Below, one piece after another: positions 8,821 to 18,200 of a stretch of DNA of 64,000 bases (position 1 is the first letter of the stretch; every line of letters starts with the position of its first letter). Under the pieces are notes generated by a model. It was not told the origin of the DNA. It made no database searches and worked only from the letters and a program-made list of their open reading frames with translations. Source of the stretch: Leeuwenhoekiella sp044542075 (GTDB lineage Bacteria; Bacteroidota; Bacteroidia; Flavobacteriales; Flavobacteriaceae); NCBI RefSeq assembly GCF_044542075.1, contig NZ_JBITTU010000010.1, positions 62,001 to 126,000 on the forward strand. The letters are read 5' to 3'. The position numbers and the translations under genes are program-made.

Positions 8821-9840
8821 TTAATTAGGAACTTTCTGCTCTGTTATAGGTTTAACTACAAACGGTGTGAAAAAATCCCAGGTAAGTCCTATAGAAATTC
8901 TAGAATAACTATCTACAAAGCGGTAATTATAATCATCATAACCAAAACTAAAACGCGCCATAATTCCTAAATCTTTATCCCAGGGATATAAAATAGCACT
9001 TGTTTCTGAACGATAAATATCTGCGGAAGGATGTACATCTGGATGCAACAATATCTTTTGCCCCAGACTATATCGCATCCCTTTAAAATGATCTGTAAAC
9101 TCATATTCAGCTTCTATTTGATGACGCCCATAAATCTCGATATCCTCCGGGTTATACCCTCCAAACTGAAACATACCTAAAAAACGATTATGATACAGTT
9201 GATAAGCCACAGTTAAGGAATGTGATTTTGAAGGATAATTGTTACTATCAAACGTATTTATACGGTAGTTTAATGAAAGGCGAGTTAGGTTAGTTGAGAA
9301 ATTACCAGATGACCGGTTTAAAAGCTCTGCCAGATCTGTATCATCATTGATGTTATTATACAACAATGTACTTTCTGGACTATTGTCTTCAAATTCTGAA
9401 CTAAAAGCAGATTTACTCTGCCCATTAGAATAGTGACCCGACTCAATAGCAGCAGTTAAAAAATTATTCTGCTGTGTTTTGATAATAGATTGCCATCCTA
9501 TAAATGCTTTATAAGAGGGTGTTTTAACAGGTTTAGAATTCTCATCATAAATTCTCAAATGTGGCTGAATACTTAAGTAAACAGCGTCTCCTTTAACAAT
9601 AGTATCTCTATTTAAAGCATCGCGTATATCATTATAGATACTATAATAAACTACTGGTTGTGCTTCAAGCAAAATTGTTTCATATGGGTTATCACCACTT
9701 CCTGCAGCTAAAAACGGTCGTTCAGAAATAGGAAAGTAATCTTTAAAACCACTCCGCTCACCATTTTGAGCATACATAATCTGATTGCTGCCATTACCTA
9801 GTAAAAGTATTAGCAGGCTTATGCGGATATAAAACTTCAT
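8821..9840 (-). CDS. Outer-membrane phospholipase A family protein
   Basis: 339-residue exported protein (signal peptide about 1-24, ending MYAQ). The segment AAIESGHYSNGQS carries the His-x-Ser-Asn-Gly active-site motif of OMPLA/PldA (His136 and Ser138 here). The alternating aromatic strands and the C-terminal strand RISIGLTWDFF fit a beta-barrel. OMPLA hydrolyses phospholipids that reach the outer leaflet and is active as a dimer with calcium. An Asn at the exact E. coli spacing for the third catalytic residue is not obvious; Asn153 is the nearest candidate. It appears to be a single gene, divergent from skp. Confidence 0.75.
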   Translation of the reverse strand: MKFYIRISLLILLLGNGSNQIMYAQNGERSGFKDYFPISERPFLAAGSGDNPYETILLEAQPVVYYSIYNDIRDALNRDTIVKGDAVYLSIQPHLRIYDENSKPVKTPSYKAFIGWQSIIKTQQNNFLTAAIESGHYSNGQSKSAFSSEFEDNSPESTLLYNNINDDTDLAELLNRSSGNFSTNLTRLSLNYRINTFDSNNYPSKSHSLTVAYQLYHNRFLGMFQFGGYNPEDIEIYGRHQIEAEYEFTDHFKGMRYSLGQKILLHPDVHPSADIYRSETSAILYPWDKDLGIMARFSFGYDDYNYRFVDSYSRISIGLTWDFFTPFVVKPITEQKVPN

Positions 9841-10096
9841 GAATTCTAATTTAGGGATTTTAGATTGGGTAATATAGAATTAAACAGTAAACTGGTCAAA
9901 TGTAATTTTGCAATATATATTGACTAAATAACTGGCAAACAACTATTGGTGATATTTCAAATTAAAGATTGATACAAAAGAATTTGAATACCGTCTTTAT
10001 GGTACGACTTGTGATTAATTAATCAGGATAAAAACAATCACTTCCAAAGAAATACTTTAAATATCTGTATTTTTACTATGTAATCAAGTTCCCCTT

Positions 10097-10600
10097 ATGA
10101 AACACGCATTTTTAATACTTTTAGTATTCACAGGTTTAACCGGTAATATATTTGCTCAAGGTACGGTTGCCCATATAAATATGGAAGAGCTTATAAAAAT
10201 TATGCCCGAAAGCAAACAAGCTGAGGCAGAACTCAATCGTCTTAATCAAGCATATCGCACAGATTTTGAAACTTCTTACAGAGAATATCAGGCAAAATAT
10301 GTAAAATTTGAAGATGAGGCCTCTACCCTTTCTCCTACCGAAACGGCAAAACATAAAGCAGATCTTGAATTAATTGAACGTAATCTAGCACAATCTCAAC
10401 AAAACATAGATAAACAACTTGCTGAAAAACGAGAACTATTGTTTGCGCCTATTCGTGAAAAGGCTAAAGAATTAGTTACAAAACTTGCAGACAATCAAGG
10501 CTTCTTATATGTACTTGACTCAGCGGCTTCAAACGGACTTATAATGGCTAAAGGGAAAGACTTGATGCCAGAAGTTAAAAGGGCTCTAGGAATTAAATAA
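10097..10600 (+). CDS. Periplasmic OmpH/Skp-family chaperone
   Basis: 167-residue protein with signal peptide (cut after NIFAQ), a short beta segment (GTVAHINMEELIKIMPE) and a long charged helical hairpin (about residues 38-125), then a C-terminal region returning to the core. This is the Skp/OmpH architecture, a trimeric clamp that holds unfolded outer-membrane proteins in the periplasm. The opening VAHINMEELIKIMPESKQAE is typical of Bacteroidota OmpH proteins, several of which occur per genome. It is not next to bamA or lpxD here, so it is probably one of the dispersed copies. Confidence 0.88.
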   Translation: MKHAFLILLVFTGLTGNIFAQGTVAHINMEELIKIMPESKQAEAELNRLNQAYRTDFETSYREYQAKYVKFEDEASTLSPTETAKHKADLELIERNLAQSQQNIDKQLAEKRELLFAPIREKAKELVTKLADNQGFLYVLDSAASNGLIMAKGKDLMPEVKRALGIK

Positions 10601-10660
10601 TAAATATATGTTGGCCAATATAAGTTTTAACCAATAAATTAATACTGGGATTTAGAATTG

Positions 10661-10697
10661 AAAAAGCCATATTTATAATTAAATATGGCTTTTTTAA
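10661..10697 (+). terminator. Rho-independent terminator after the Skp gene
   Basis: Fourteen-bp stem AAAAAGCCATATTT/AAATATGGCTTTTT with a 6-nt loop and a T run, 60 nt after the stop codon. The A-run on the other side would let it work in both directions, although no minus-strand gene ends here. Confidence 0.9.
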
Positions 10698-11109
10698 ATA
10701 ATGTAATTAATCTAGTCGGGAAATATAACGGTAACAATTAAATCAACTTTTATACTTGGGGCAAAAAAGGGATTTTAAACGGTTTAAATAATTACATCAA
10801 TTAAAATTAACACTCTAAAACTATTTACTTTCTTTACCAAATATAGGTTCAATTTGAATATAAAACAACTAAATCAGGTATTTTGTCTGAAAATAAAAGC
10901 ATTTTAACGTGTTTTCTCTTTCGCCTCTAAAGACGAATCTTCATTGTTATAAACGTCAAACCCAAGTTAATTGTCAAAACATTAAATAATTACAGGCATT
11001 ATAAGCACCTTTAAAATAATCTACTCCTATAAATTTATCTTAATTTAATGCAATGCATTAAACCTTTAGAAAAATCCTAAGTCTTATTAACAGCGAACTT
11101 TTTATTTGT
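10698..11109. other. Long leader upstream of the ECF sigma gene
   Basis: About 410 bp, very AT-rich, without a supported gene. It should hold the promoter of the sigma-factor operon, but I could not identify a convincing TTG/TAnnTTTG pair. Since ECF operons are often self-regulated, an alternative promoter may be present. Inference only. Confidence 0.5.
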
Positions 11110-11649
11110 TTGCAACAAAGATTAAAAATATTGAGTATTAAAACATTAAATCAGGTTTCGATCAAATTTGAAGATTTGGTAAGTGAATACAAAGAGCGCT
11201 TGTATTGGCATATAAGACGTATGGTTATTTCTCACGAAGATGCAGATGATGTTTTGCAAAATACTTTTATTAAAGTCTACAAGAACTTAGATACATTTAA
11301 TGGCGATAGTCAGATTTATACATGGCTCTATCGTATTGCTACAAATGAGAGTTTGACTTTTATAAAAAAACGACAACGCACCACTCATCTTAGTAATGAG
11401 GATTTTCAAGAAAGTCTTATATCAAATCTTACAAGTGATCCTTATTTTAATGGAGAAGAAGCCCAATTAAAATTACAACAAGCGATAGATACATTACCTG
11501 CTAAGCAGAAACAGGTATTTATAATGAAATATTATGACGAATTACAATACAACGAAATTTCAGAAATTTTAGGCACTTCTGAAGGTGCATTAAAAGCCAG
11601 TTACCACCATGCTGTAAAAAAAATTACAGAATACGTTACCGGTGTTTAA
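11110..11649 (+). CDS. RNA polymerase ECF sigma factor (sigma-70 family)
   Basis: Region 2 is clear (FEDLVSEYKERLYWHIRRM, then DADDVLQNTFIKVYKNLDTF and YTWLYRIATNESLTFIKK). Region 4 follows (AIDTLPAKQKQVFIMKYYDELQYNEISEILGTSEGALKASYHHAVKKI). The start is uncertain: no ATG lies before region 2, and the frame opens with TTG at 11110; a second TTG at about 11131 would shorten it by seven residues. It heads a three-gene unit with a one-span membrane protein and a Spy-like periplasmic protein, a usual layout for envelope-responsive ECF systems in Flavobacteriia. Target genes are not visible. Confidence 0.92.
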   Translation: MQQRLKILSIKTLNQVSIKFEDLVSEYKERLYWHIRRMVISHEDADDVLQNTFIKVYKNLDTFNGDSQIYTWLYRIATNESLTFIKKRQRTTHLSNEDFQESLISNLTSDPYFNGEEAQLKLQQAIDTLPAKQKQVFIMKYYDELQYNEISEILGTSEGALKASYHHAVKKITEYVTGV

Positions 11650-11680
11650 ACCTTTTAAAATAACTAAAGTCTAAAACATA

Positions 11681-12178
11681 ATGAAAAGCAATAATACTAA
11701 TAAAGAACAATTTAATATCCCGAGCGACTACTTTAAATCGTTTGATGATCGTTTGTTTACAGAATTAAAGTTTCAGCAGCTTTTCCCTATTAAAATAAAT
11801 CCATTTACAGTACCCAATGGTTACTTTGAAGCAGTTGAGACATCTATAATTGATAAAAATAAACCGCAAGGAAAGTTAATTAATTACGATTTTCAAACTT
11901 TTGCAAAAGCTTTTGTAGCTCTTGCAGCTGTAGTTGCTTTAATTTTTTATGTTATAAATCCTATAAATACTAGTGAAGATTTTGATTCACTGTCTGTATC
12001 AAGTATAGAAAGTTATCTCGTAGATCAAGATCAATTGCCGTATTATTTTTCTGAAGAAGAGCTAACCAATATCGAAGACAATACTTCAATTTTTGATTCT
12101 CAGATTGAAAATGAAGAAGTCATTTATGATTACGTAGATCAGGACATCATAGCTAATGCGTGGAGTGCAGATCAATAA
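11681..12178 (+). CDS. Single-span membrane protein, candidate anti-sigma factor
   Basis: 165 residues. The N-terminal cytosolic half contains two similar motifs (FNIPSDYFKSFDDRLF and FTVPNGYFEAVETSI), then one membrane helix at about 76-93 (AFVALAAVVALIFYVINP), then an acidic periplasmic tail rich in Asp/Glu. The gene starts 31 bp after the ECF sigma gene and ends 15 bp before the 'sensor' protein gene. A membrane protein in this position is usually the anti-sigma factor, but it lacks a recognisable zinc (ZAS) motif, so the role is inferred from context. Confidence 0.75.
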   Translation: MKSNNTNKEQFNIPSDYFKSFDDRLFTELKFQQLFPIKINPFTVPNGYFEAVETSIIDKNKPQGKLINYDFQTFAKAFVALAAVVALIFYVINPINTSEDFDSLSVSSIESYLVDQDQLPYYFSEEELTNIEDNTSIFDSQIENEEVIYDYVDQDIIANAWSADQ

Positions 12179-12193
12179 ACCAAACCAATAACT

Positions 12194-12631
12194 ATGAAGA
12201 ATTTAATTATAATAATGGGGTTGCTTTTAGGCTTTGCAACTTATGCCCAAAACGATCGCCACGATCGTATAAAGGCTTTAAAAGTCTCATTTTTAACTGA
12301 AGAATTAGAACTTACGCCAGCAGAAGCTGAAAAGTTTTGGCCTATTTACAATATTTACGATAAAAAGATGGATGATTTGCGCAATAGAGAGCGTGAATTA
12401 TTTAAACAAAAATATGGTTCTGCAGGTGCAAAAAATAATTTCTCAGAGGCCGAAGCAAACAAGTTAATTACAGAATACAATGATATCATAGAAAAGCGAT
12501 ATAATCTAGATAGCAGTTTGATGTCTGACTTAACTAAAAAACTTCCTGCTGCAAAAATGGTTTTTCTACCTGAAGTTGAACATAAATTTGGCAAAAAACT
12601 CTGGGAAGAATACCGTAAAAGAAAAAAATAA
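12194..12631 (+). CDS. Spy/CpxP-like periplasmic protein ('sensor of ECF-type sigma factor')
   Basis: 145-residue secreted helical protein with a signal peptide ending TYAQ. The stretch FLTEELELTPAEAEKFWPIYNIYDKKMDDLRNRERELF is typical of the small proteins annotated in Flavobacteriia as sensor of ECF-type sigma factor, distant relatives of the Spy/CpxP LTxxQ chaperones. It is highly charged and probably acts in the periplasm, where it may signal envelope state to the neighbouring membrane protein. It is the third gene of the sigma operon and is followed by a strong terminator. Confidence 0.85.
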   Translation: MKNLIIIMGLLLGFATYAQNDRHDRIKALKVSFLTEELELTPAEAEKFWPIYNIYDKKMDDLRNRERELFKQKYGSAGAKNNFSEAEANKLITEYNDIIEKRYNLDSSLMSDLTKKLPAAKMVFLPEVEHKFGKKLWEEYRKRKK

Positions 12632-12651
12632 TAATATCCTCTAAGCTTTAA

Positions 12652-12684
12652 AAATGCCTGTTTACACGATGTAAACAGGCATTT
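12652..12684. terminator. Bidirectional terminator between the sigma operon and the BNR lipoprotein
   Basis: Fourteen-bp perfect stem AAATGCCTGTTTAC/GTAAACAGGCATTT with a 5-nt loop. T-rich tails are present on both strands, and genes converge on it from both sides. Confidence 0.93.
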
Positions 12685-12689
12685 ATTTT

Positions 12690-13739
12690 TTAGCGTTGAA
12701 ACTTTAATTTAGCGACGCGGTTTGTACCTGCTGCATAAGCTATACTATCATTTACAAAACGTACTGTAAAAAAACCTTCTGTACTTAAGTTTATCCAGCT
12801 TGACCCTTGATCGCTCGTATAATCAATACCCTCAAAACCTACTGCCAGAATTTCCTTTCCATTTGTATTGGGTACAAACTGCACGCAACTTCTATAACCT
12901 GGATTTTTTGAATCTGCGATTAAATTCCAGGTTTTTCCACCGTCTGTAGTAAGTGCTTTGTTGCCCGTATTACCCTTAGGATTAGTGTAATCTCCACCTA
13001 TTATAATACCCGTATTTTCATCGTAAAAATCTATAGAATACCCACCGGTAGTTGCAATACCCTGTACAATAGGCGTTTTGAACAACTCCCAGGTTTTACC
13101 TTTGTCAGCAGTATGTAATACATTAGATTCCGTTCCTCCGGTAATTATCCAGGCGTGATCCTTATAAATGGCGATATTGCTATTACTAGCAGCAAAAGCA
13201 GCTTCTCCTTCTGCCACACTGGGAAGCTCTGAGCAGTCAACTTTTGTCCAGCTGTTGCCACCATCACGGGTTACTAGTATTGAAATACAATTTTGAGTAG
13301 GGTCACCCATTGCAATCCCCTCTTTATCGTTCCAGAAAATCATAGAATCGTAGAAAGCTTTGGGATCATCTTCCCTATATACAACTTCCATTCCCGTATC
13401 ACCTGTTTTAAAAAGCAATGCAGGACTTTCAATACTCAACATAAAAAAGTCTTCCGCCGTATGCGCTACAGCTCTAAAATTAGGTATTAAACTATCTTGT
13501 TTTAACACCCCGGTATTCCAGGTTTGGGTATTAAAATCATATAACCCGTATTTACCGTTAGAGCCTGCAAATGCGAGACTGCCATCATTAAGTATATCTA
13601 TTGCACGTATACTTACAGAGTCACTATAAATAGTCTCAATTTCAACACGTTTAATAGGGCTCAAATTCTCTTTTTTTTCTTCGGAATTCTTACAACTCGA
13701 AAGAATAATCAAAGTAAGAATTGTAATATAAAGTCTCAT
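12690..13739 (-). CDS. Lipoprotein with BNR/Ycf48-like beta-propeller
   Basis: 349 residues with a lipoprotein signal (LIILSSC, lipidated Cys about residue 16). Repeated Asp-box-like motifs (TRDGGNSWTKVD, TADKGKTWELF, TTDGGKTWNLI, TSDQGSSWINL) are spaced as in a sialidase-type or Ycf48-type propeller. Such proteins in Bacteroidota are often mis-named oxidoreductases; there is no cofactor site here. Ycf48 acts as a photosystem assembly factor in phototrophs, but the role of these lipoproteins is unknown. It is a single gene, divergent from the RsmB-like gene, with a near-consensus -7 box (TAAATTTT) just upstream. Confidence 0.8.
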   Translation of the reverse strand: MRLYITILTLIILSSCKNSEEKKENLSPIKRVEIETIYSDSVSIRAIDILNDGSLAFAGSNGKYGLYDFNTQTWNTGVLKQDSLIPNFRAVAHTAEDFFMLSIESPALLFKTGDTGMEVVYREDDPKAFYDSMIFWNDKEGIAMGDPTQNCISILVTRDGGNSWTKVDCSELPSVAEGEAAFAASNSNIAIYKDHAWIITGGTESNVLHTADKGKTWELFKTPIVQGIATTGGYSIDFYDENTGIIIGGDYTNPKGNTGNKALTTDGGKTWNLIADSKNPGYRSCVQFVPNTNGKEILAVGFEGIDYTSDQGSSWINLSTEGFFTVRFVNDSIAYAAGTNRVAKLKFQR

Positions 13740-13784
13740 ATTCTAAAATTTAGGGAAATTTAAAACTATTCGCCTTTAAACCTG

Positions 13785-13792
13785 TACCTTTG
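13785..13792 (+). promoter_or_regulatory. -7 promoter box of the RsmB-like gene
   Basis: TACCTTTG, an exact match to TAnnTTTG, 24 bp before the ATG at 13817. An in-frame TTG at 13790 lies inside this box, so it cannot be the start codon if the box is used. Confidence 0.65.
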
Positions 13793-13816
13793 CCCACATT
13801 TTTAAATACACTTTTT

Positions 13817-15034
13817 ATGCGTTTACACCGCAATCTGGTTTTCGCCGTCGTTGATGGTCTTATCGAAATTTTTAACGAAGGCAGCTATGCCGATAAAGTT
13901 ATATCAAAACAACTTAAGCGTGATAAACGCTGGGGATCTCGTGATCGTAGTTTTGTAGCAGAAACAACTTATGATATTGTTAGATGGAAACGTCTCTACG
14001 CAGAAATTGCAGAAGTTAAAGAACCCATAGACCGCAAGGATATCTGGCGCATGTTTGCCGTTTGGTGTACCCTAAAAGGCATTAAATTACCAGAGTGGCC
14101 GCAGTTTGAAGACACACCTACCCGTCGTATTAAAGGTAGATTTGATGAACTTTCTAAAATTAGAAAACTGCGTGAATCTATCCCAGATTGGTTAGATGAA
14201 TTAGGCGAGAAAGAATTAGGCGATAAATGGGATGTTGAGATAGCCTCTTTAAATAAGCAAGCCCCTGTGGTACTTCGCGCAAATCGCCTTAAAGGAGATT
14301 TAGATACGCTAAGAGCTGCACTTGTAGAAGAAGGCCACGAGACCGAAACTCTTAAAGCCTATCCTGATGCTTTACAACTGCAGGAGCGCGGAAATGTATT
14401 TGCTACAGAAGCTTTTAAAAATGGCCTTTTTGAAGTGCAGGATGCATCTTCTCAACTGGTAGGACCCTATTTAGGGGTAGAACCGGGTATGCGTGTAGTA
14501 GACGCGTGCGCGGGTGCAGGTGGTAAAACACTACATCTAGCTGCTCAAATGGATAATAAAGGTCAATTAATTGCTTTAGATATCTACGCTAATAAATTAA
14601 AAGAATTAAAGCGCAGAGCACGTCGTGCCGGTGCTCATAATATAGAAACCCGTACTATAGACAGTACTAAGGTTATCAAAAAATTATACAACTCTGCAGA
14701 TCGTTTACTTATAGATGCACCTTGTACAGGTCTTGGTGTTTTAAGTCGTAACCCGGATGCAAAATGGAAATTGCAACCCGATTTTGTTGCAAAAATTCAG
14801 GAAACACAACAGGCACTTCTAGTAGATTATTCAAGAATAGTAAAACCGGGTGGGAAAATGGTTTATGCGACCTGCTCAATTTTACCTTCTGAGAATCAAG
14901 AACAAGTAAAAAAATTCTTGAAAACTGAGGAAGGAAGAGAATTTAAAATTGAAAAGCAAAAAACAATCCTATCTAGCGAAAGTGGATATGATGGTTTCTA
15001 TATGTGCCTAATGGTAAAGAAAGATAAAGCTTAA
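13817..15034 (+). CDS. RsmB/NOP2-family RNA (cytosine-5) methyltransferase
   Basis: 405 residues from the ATG at 13817, chosen because the upstream TTG falls within the promoter box. The N-terminal part is an NusB-like helical region (RSFVAETTYDIVRWKRLYAEI). The C-terminal SAM domain has VVDACAGAGGKTLHLAA, the catalytic-loop DAPCTGLGVLSRNPDAKW and YATCSILPSENQEQV, which provide the two active-site cysteines of the m5C family. In this group RsmB methylates 16S rRNA C967; the Bacteroidota homologues are usually annotated as RsmB without direct proof. It is a single gene with its own promoter and terminator. Confidence 0.93.
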   Translation: MRLHRNLVFAVVDGLIEIFNEGSYADKVISKQLKRDKRWGSRDRSFVAETTYDIVRWKRLYAEIAEVKEPIDRKDIWRMFAVWCTLKGIKLPEWPQFEDTPTRRIKGRFDELSKIRKLRESIPDWLDELGEKELGDKWDVEIASLNKQAPVVLRANRLKGDLDTLRAALVEEGHETETLKAYPDALQLQERGNVFATEAFKNGLFEVQDASSQLVGPYLGVEPGMRVVDACAGAGGKTLHLAAQMDNKGQLIALDIYANKLKELKRRARRAGAHNIETRTIDSTKVIKKLYNSADRLLIDAPCTGLGVLSRNPDAKWKLQPDFVAKIQETQQALLVDYSRIVKPGGKMVYATCSILPSENQEQVKKFLKTEEGREFKIEKQKTILSSESGYDGFYMCLMVKKDKA

Positions 15035-15056
15035 TTGTAAGCAACGATTAAACGTA

Positions 15057-15089
15057 AAAAGCCTCTTAGAAAAATCTAAGAGGCCTTTT
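15057..15089 (+). terminator. Rho-independent terminator after the RsmB-like gene
   Basis: Ten-bp stem GCCTCTTAGA/TCTAAGAGGC with a 4-nt loop, then CTTTTG, 27 nt after the stop. Confidence 0.88.
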
Positions 15090-15191
15090 GTATTTTAATT
15101 AAATAGAACGCAACTAGGTTATCAACATCAATGAGTTAAATTCTGTTGAATTTCTTTAAAATCTTAGGGTAATCTAAAGGTCAAAAATCAC

Positions 15192-15199
15192 TAAATTTG
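15192..15199 (+). promoter_or_regulatory. -7 promoter box of purL
   Basis: TAAATTTG, an exact match to TAnnTTTG, 22 bp upstream of the purL ATG. No purine riboswitch or obvious operator is seen in the short leader. Confidence 0.65.
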
Positions 15200-15221
15200 T
15201 CGCTTCTTTAGCAAAAGCACT

Positions 15222-18200
15222 ATGATTCATTTTTTCGGTTCACAAGAAACCAAAATTTTCGCAGTTCAAACTAATAATGAACTTTTACAAGAAGATATAA
15301 ACAAGCTTAACTGGCTTTTTGGCAATCAGGATAAAATACAAGCGTCTACTTTAGACGCTTTTTTTATTGGTCCACGTGCCACAATGATTACTCCCTGGAG
15401 CACTAATGCCGTTGAGATCACTCAGAATATGGGTATTGAAGGCATCATACGTATCGAAGAATTTGTTGCTGGTAAGGCAGATTTTGACCCCATGCTCTCT
15501 CAGGAATATCCTAAGCTTGATCAAGATGTATTTACAATAAATATTGAGCCAGACTCTATCTTACATATAAAAGATATTGCAGCATTCAATCAGCAAGAGG
15601 GTCTTTCCTTAAATGAGGAAGAAGTAGCTTATTTAGAAAGTGTAGCTAAACGTATAGGCCGTCCACTTACAGACTCAGAAGTTTTCGGCTTTAGCCAGGT
15701 AAATTCTGAGCATTGCCGTCATAAAATTTTCAACGGTACGTTTGTGATAGATGGTGAGGAGATGCCTACTTCACTTTTCAAGATGATACGCAAGACTTCC
15801 GCAGAAAACCCTAACGAAATTGTTTCTGCTTACAAAGATAATGTTGCCTTTATAAATGGACCTAAGGCAACACAATTTGCTCCCAATACCGCTGATAAAC
15901 CAGATTATTATACCGAAAAGGAATTTGATAGTGTACTGTCACTAAAAGCAGAAACCCACAACTTCCCAACCACTGTAGAACCTTTTAATGGTGCTGCAAC
16001 CGGTGCAGGTGGAGAAATTCGTGATCGTCTGGCTGGTGGTCAGGGATCATTACCGCTGGCAGGAACTGCAGTTTATATGACGGCGTATTCCCGATTAAAG
16101 GCAGAATCTCCACGCGATTGGGAAGATGGTATGCCAGCCCGAAAATGGTTGTATCAAACACCTATTGATATTCTGATAAAGGCTTCTAACGGGGCTTCAG
16201 ACTTCGGAAACAAATTTGGTCAACCGCTTATTGCAGGTTCAGTTTTAACTTTTGAACACGAAGAAGGTGGTCGCAAACTGGGCTATGATAAGGTGATTAT
16301 GCAAGCCGGTGGTATAGGTTACGGTAAAAAGAATCAAGCTTTAAAAGAAAAACCGCAAACCGGGGATAAAATTGTAATTCTGGGTGGTGACAACTACCGC
16401 ATAGGGATGGGCGGTGCTGCAGTTTCTTCTGCAGACACGGGTGCCTTTAGCTCTGGGATTGAATTAAACGCTATTCAGCGCTCTAATCCTGAAATGCAAA
16501 AACGAGCTGCAAATGCCATTCGTGGCATGGTAGAAAGTGATGAAAATACCATTGTTTCTATTCACGATCACGGTGCCGGTGGTCACTTAAACTGTCTTTC
16601 TGAACTGGTTGAAGAAACCGGTGGTTTAATTGATCTAGATAAACTTCCCGTGGGTGACCCTACTCTTTCAGCTAAAGAAATTATAGGCAATGAGTCGCAA
16701 GAACGTATGGGGCTTGTAATAGGAGCTCAAAATGCTGAAACTTTAAAACGTATTGCAGATCGCGAACGTTCTCCTATGTACGAAGTAGGTGATGTGACCG
16801 GTGATCATCGCTTTACATTTAAATCTAAAACTACAGGTGAAAAACCTATGGATTTAGAAATGAATGATATGTTTGGCAGTTCACCAAAAACCATAATGAC
16901 CGATTCAAAAATAAGTCGTGTTTATGATGATGTTTCCTACTCATTAGAGAATTTTCACGACTATTTAGAAAATGTGTTGCAACTGGAAGCTGTTGCCTGC
17001 AAAGACTGGTTAACGAATAAAGTGGATCGTTGTGTAGGTGGACGGGTTGCAAAACAGCAATGTGTGGGTAGTTTACAAATTCCACTAAATAATGTGGGTG
17101 TAATGGCCCTTGATTTTAACTCTAAAAATGGTGTTGCTACGTCTATAGGTCACTCGCCTGTAAGTGGTTTAATAAACCCCGTTGCAGGAAGTAAAAATAG
17201 TATTGCAGAAGCACTTACAAATATTATCTGGGCACCACTTGAAAAAGGCTTAAAATCTGTTTCACTATCTGCAAACTGGATGTGGCCGTGTAATAATGAA
17301 GGCGAGGATGCACGTTTGTATGAGGCGGTACAAGCTGTTTCTGAATTTGCCATAGACCTGGGAATTAATATTCCTACCGGTAAAGATTCGCTTTCTATGA
17401 AGCAGAAATATCCTGATGGTGATGTGATTGCTCCCGGAACAGTTATAATATCTGCAGCCGGAACTTGTAGTGATATAAATAAGGTTATCGAACCTGTTTT
17501 ACAACACGGTGAAGGGGCTATCTACTACATTAATTTATCTCATGATGATTTTAAATTAGGAGGATCTAGTTTTGCTCAAATTCAGAATAAAATTGGTACT
17601 CAGGCGCCATCTATACAAGACAATTTAGCGTTCGCGAAAACATTTGATGTTATTCAGGATTTGATTAAAAAGGATCAGATCGTTGCCGGGCACGATGTTG
17701 CTTCCGGCGGACTTATAACCACACTTTTAGAATTGTGTTTTGCTGAAAATAACTTAGGTGTATCTATAGACCTGACTACTTTTGAAGAGAAAGATTTAAT
17801 AAAAATACTTTTTGCTGAAAATGCAGGTATTGTATTTCAGGCAGCTAAAGATGCAGATGTTGAATCTATTTTGACTGAAAATAGTATTGCTTTTTTCAAT
17901 ATAGGTACTACTACTGAAACTGCAGATTTAGAACTTAAAAAAGACACTATAGAAATAGGACTAAATATCCCTTCTTTGCGTAGAAGATGGTTTCAAACTT
18001 CGTATTTACTAGATCAGCAACAAACTGCTAAAGGACTTGCAGGAGCGCGCTTTGCAAATTTTGACAGACAGGATTTAAAGTATACATTCCCAAAACAATT
18101 CACAGGTATTAAACCTGAAATCGATGCTACTAAACCACGCCCTAAAGCAGCAATTTTACGGGAAAAAGGAAGTAATAGTGAACGTGAGATGGCAAATGCA

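Noticed and set aside
13790..13816. TTG start for the RsmB-like gene
   Set aside because: The TTG lies in the exact -7 promoter box; ATG 13817 gives a normal N-terminus.
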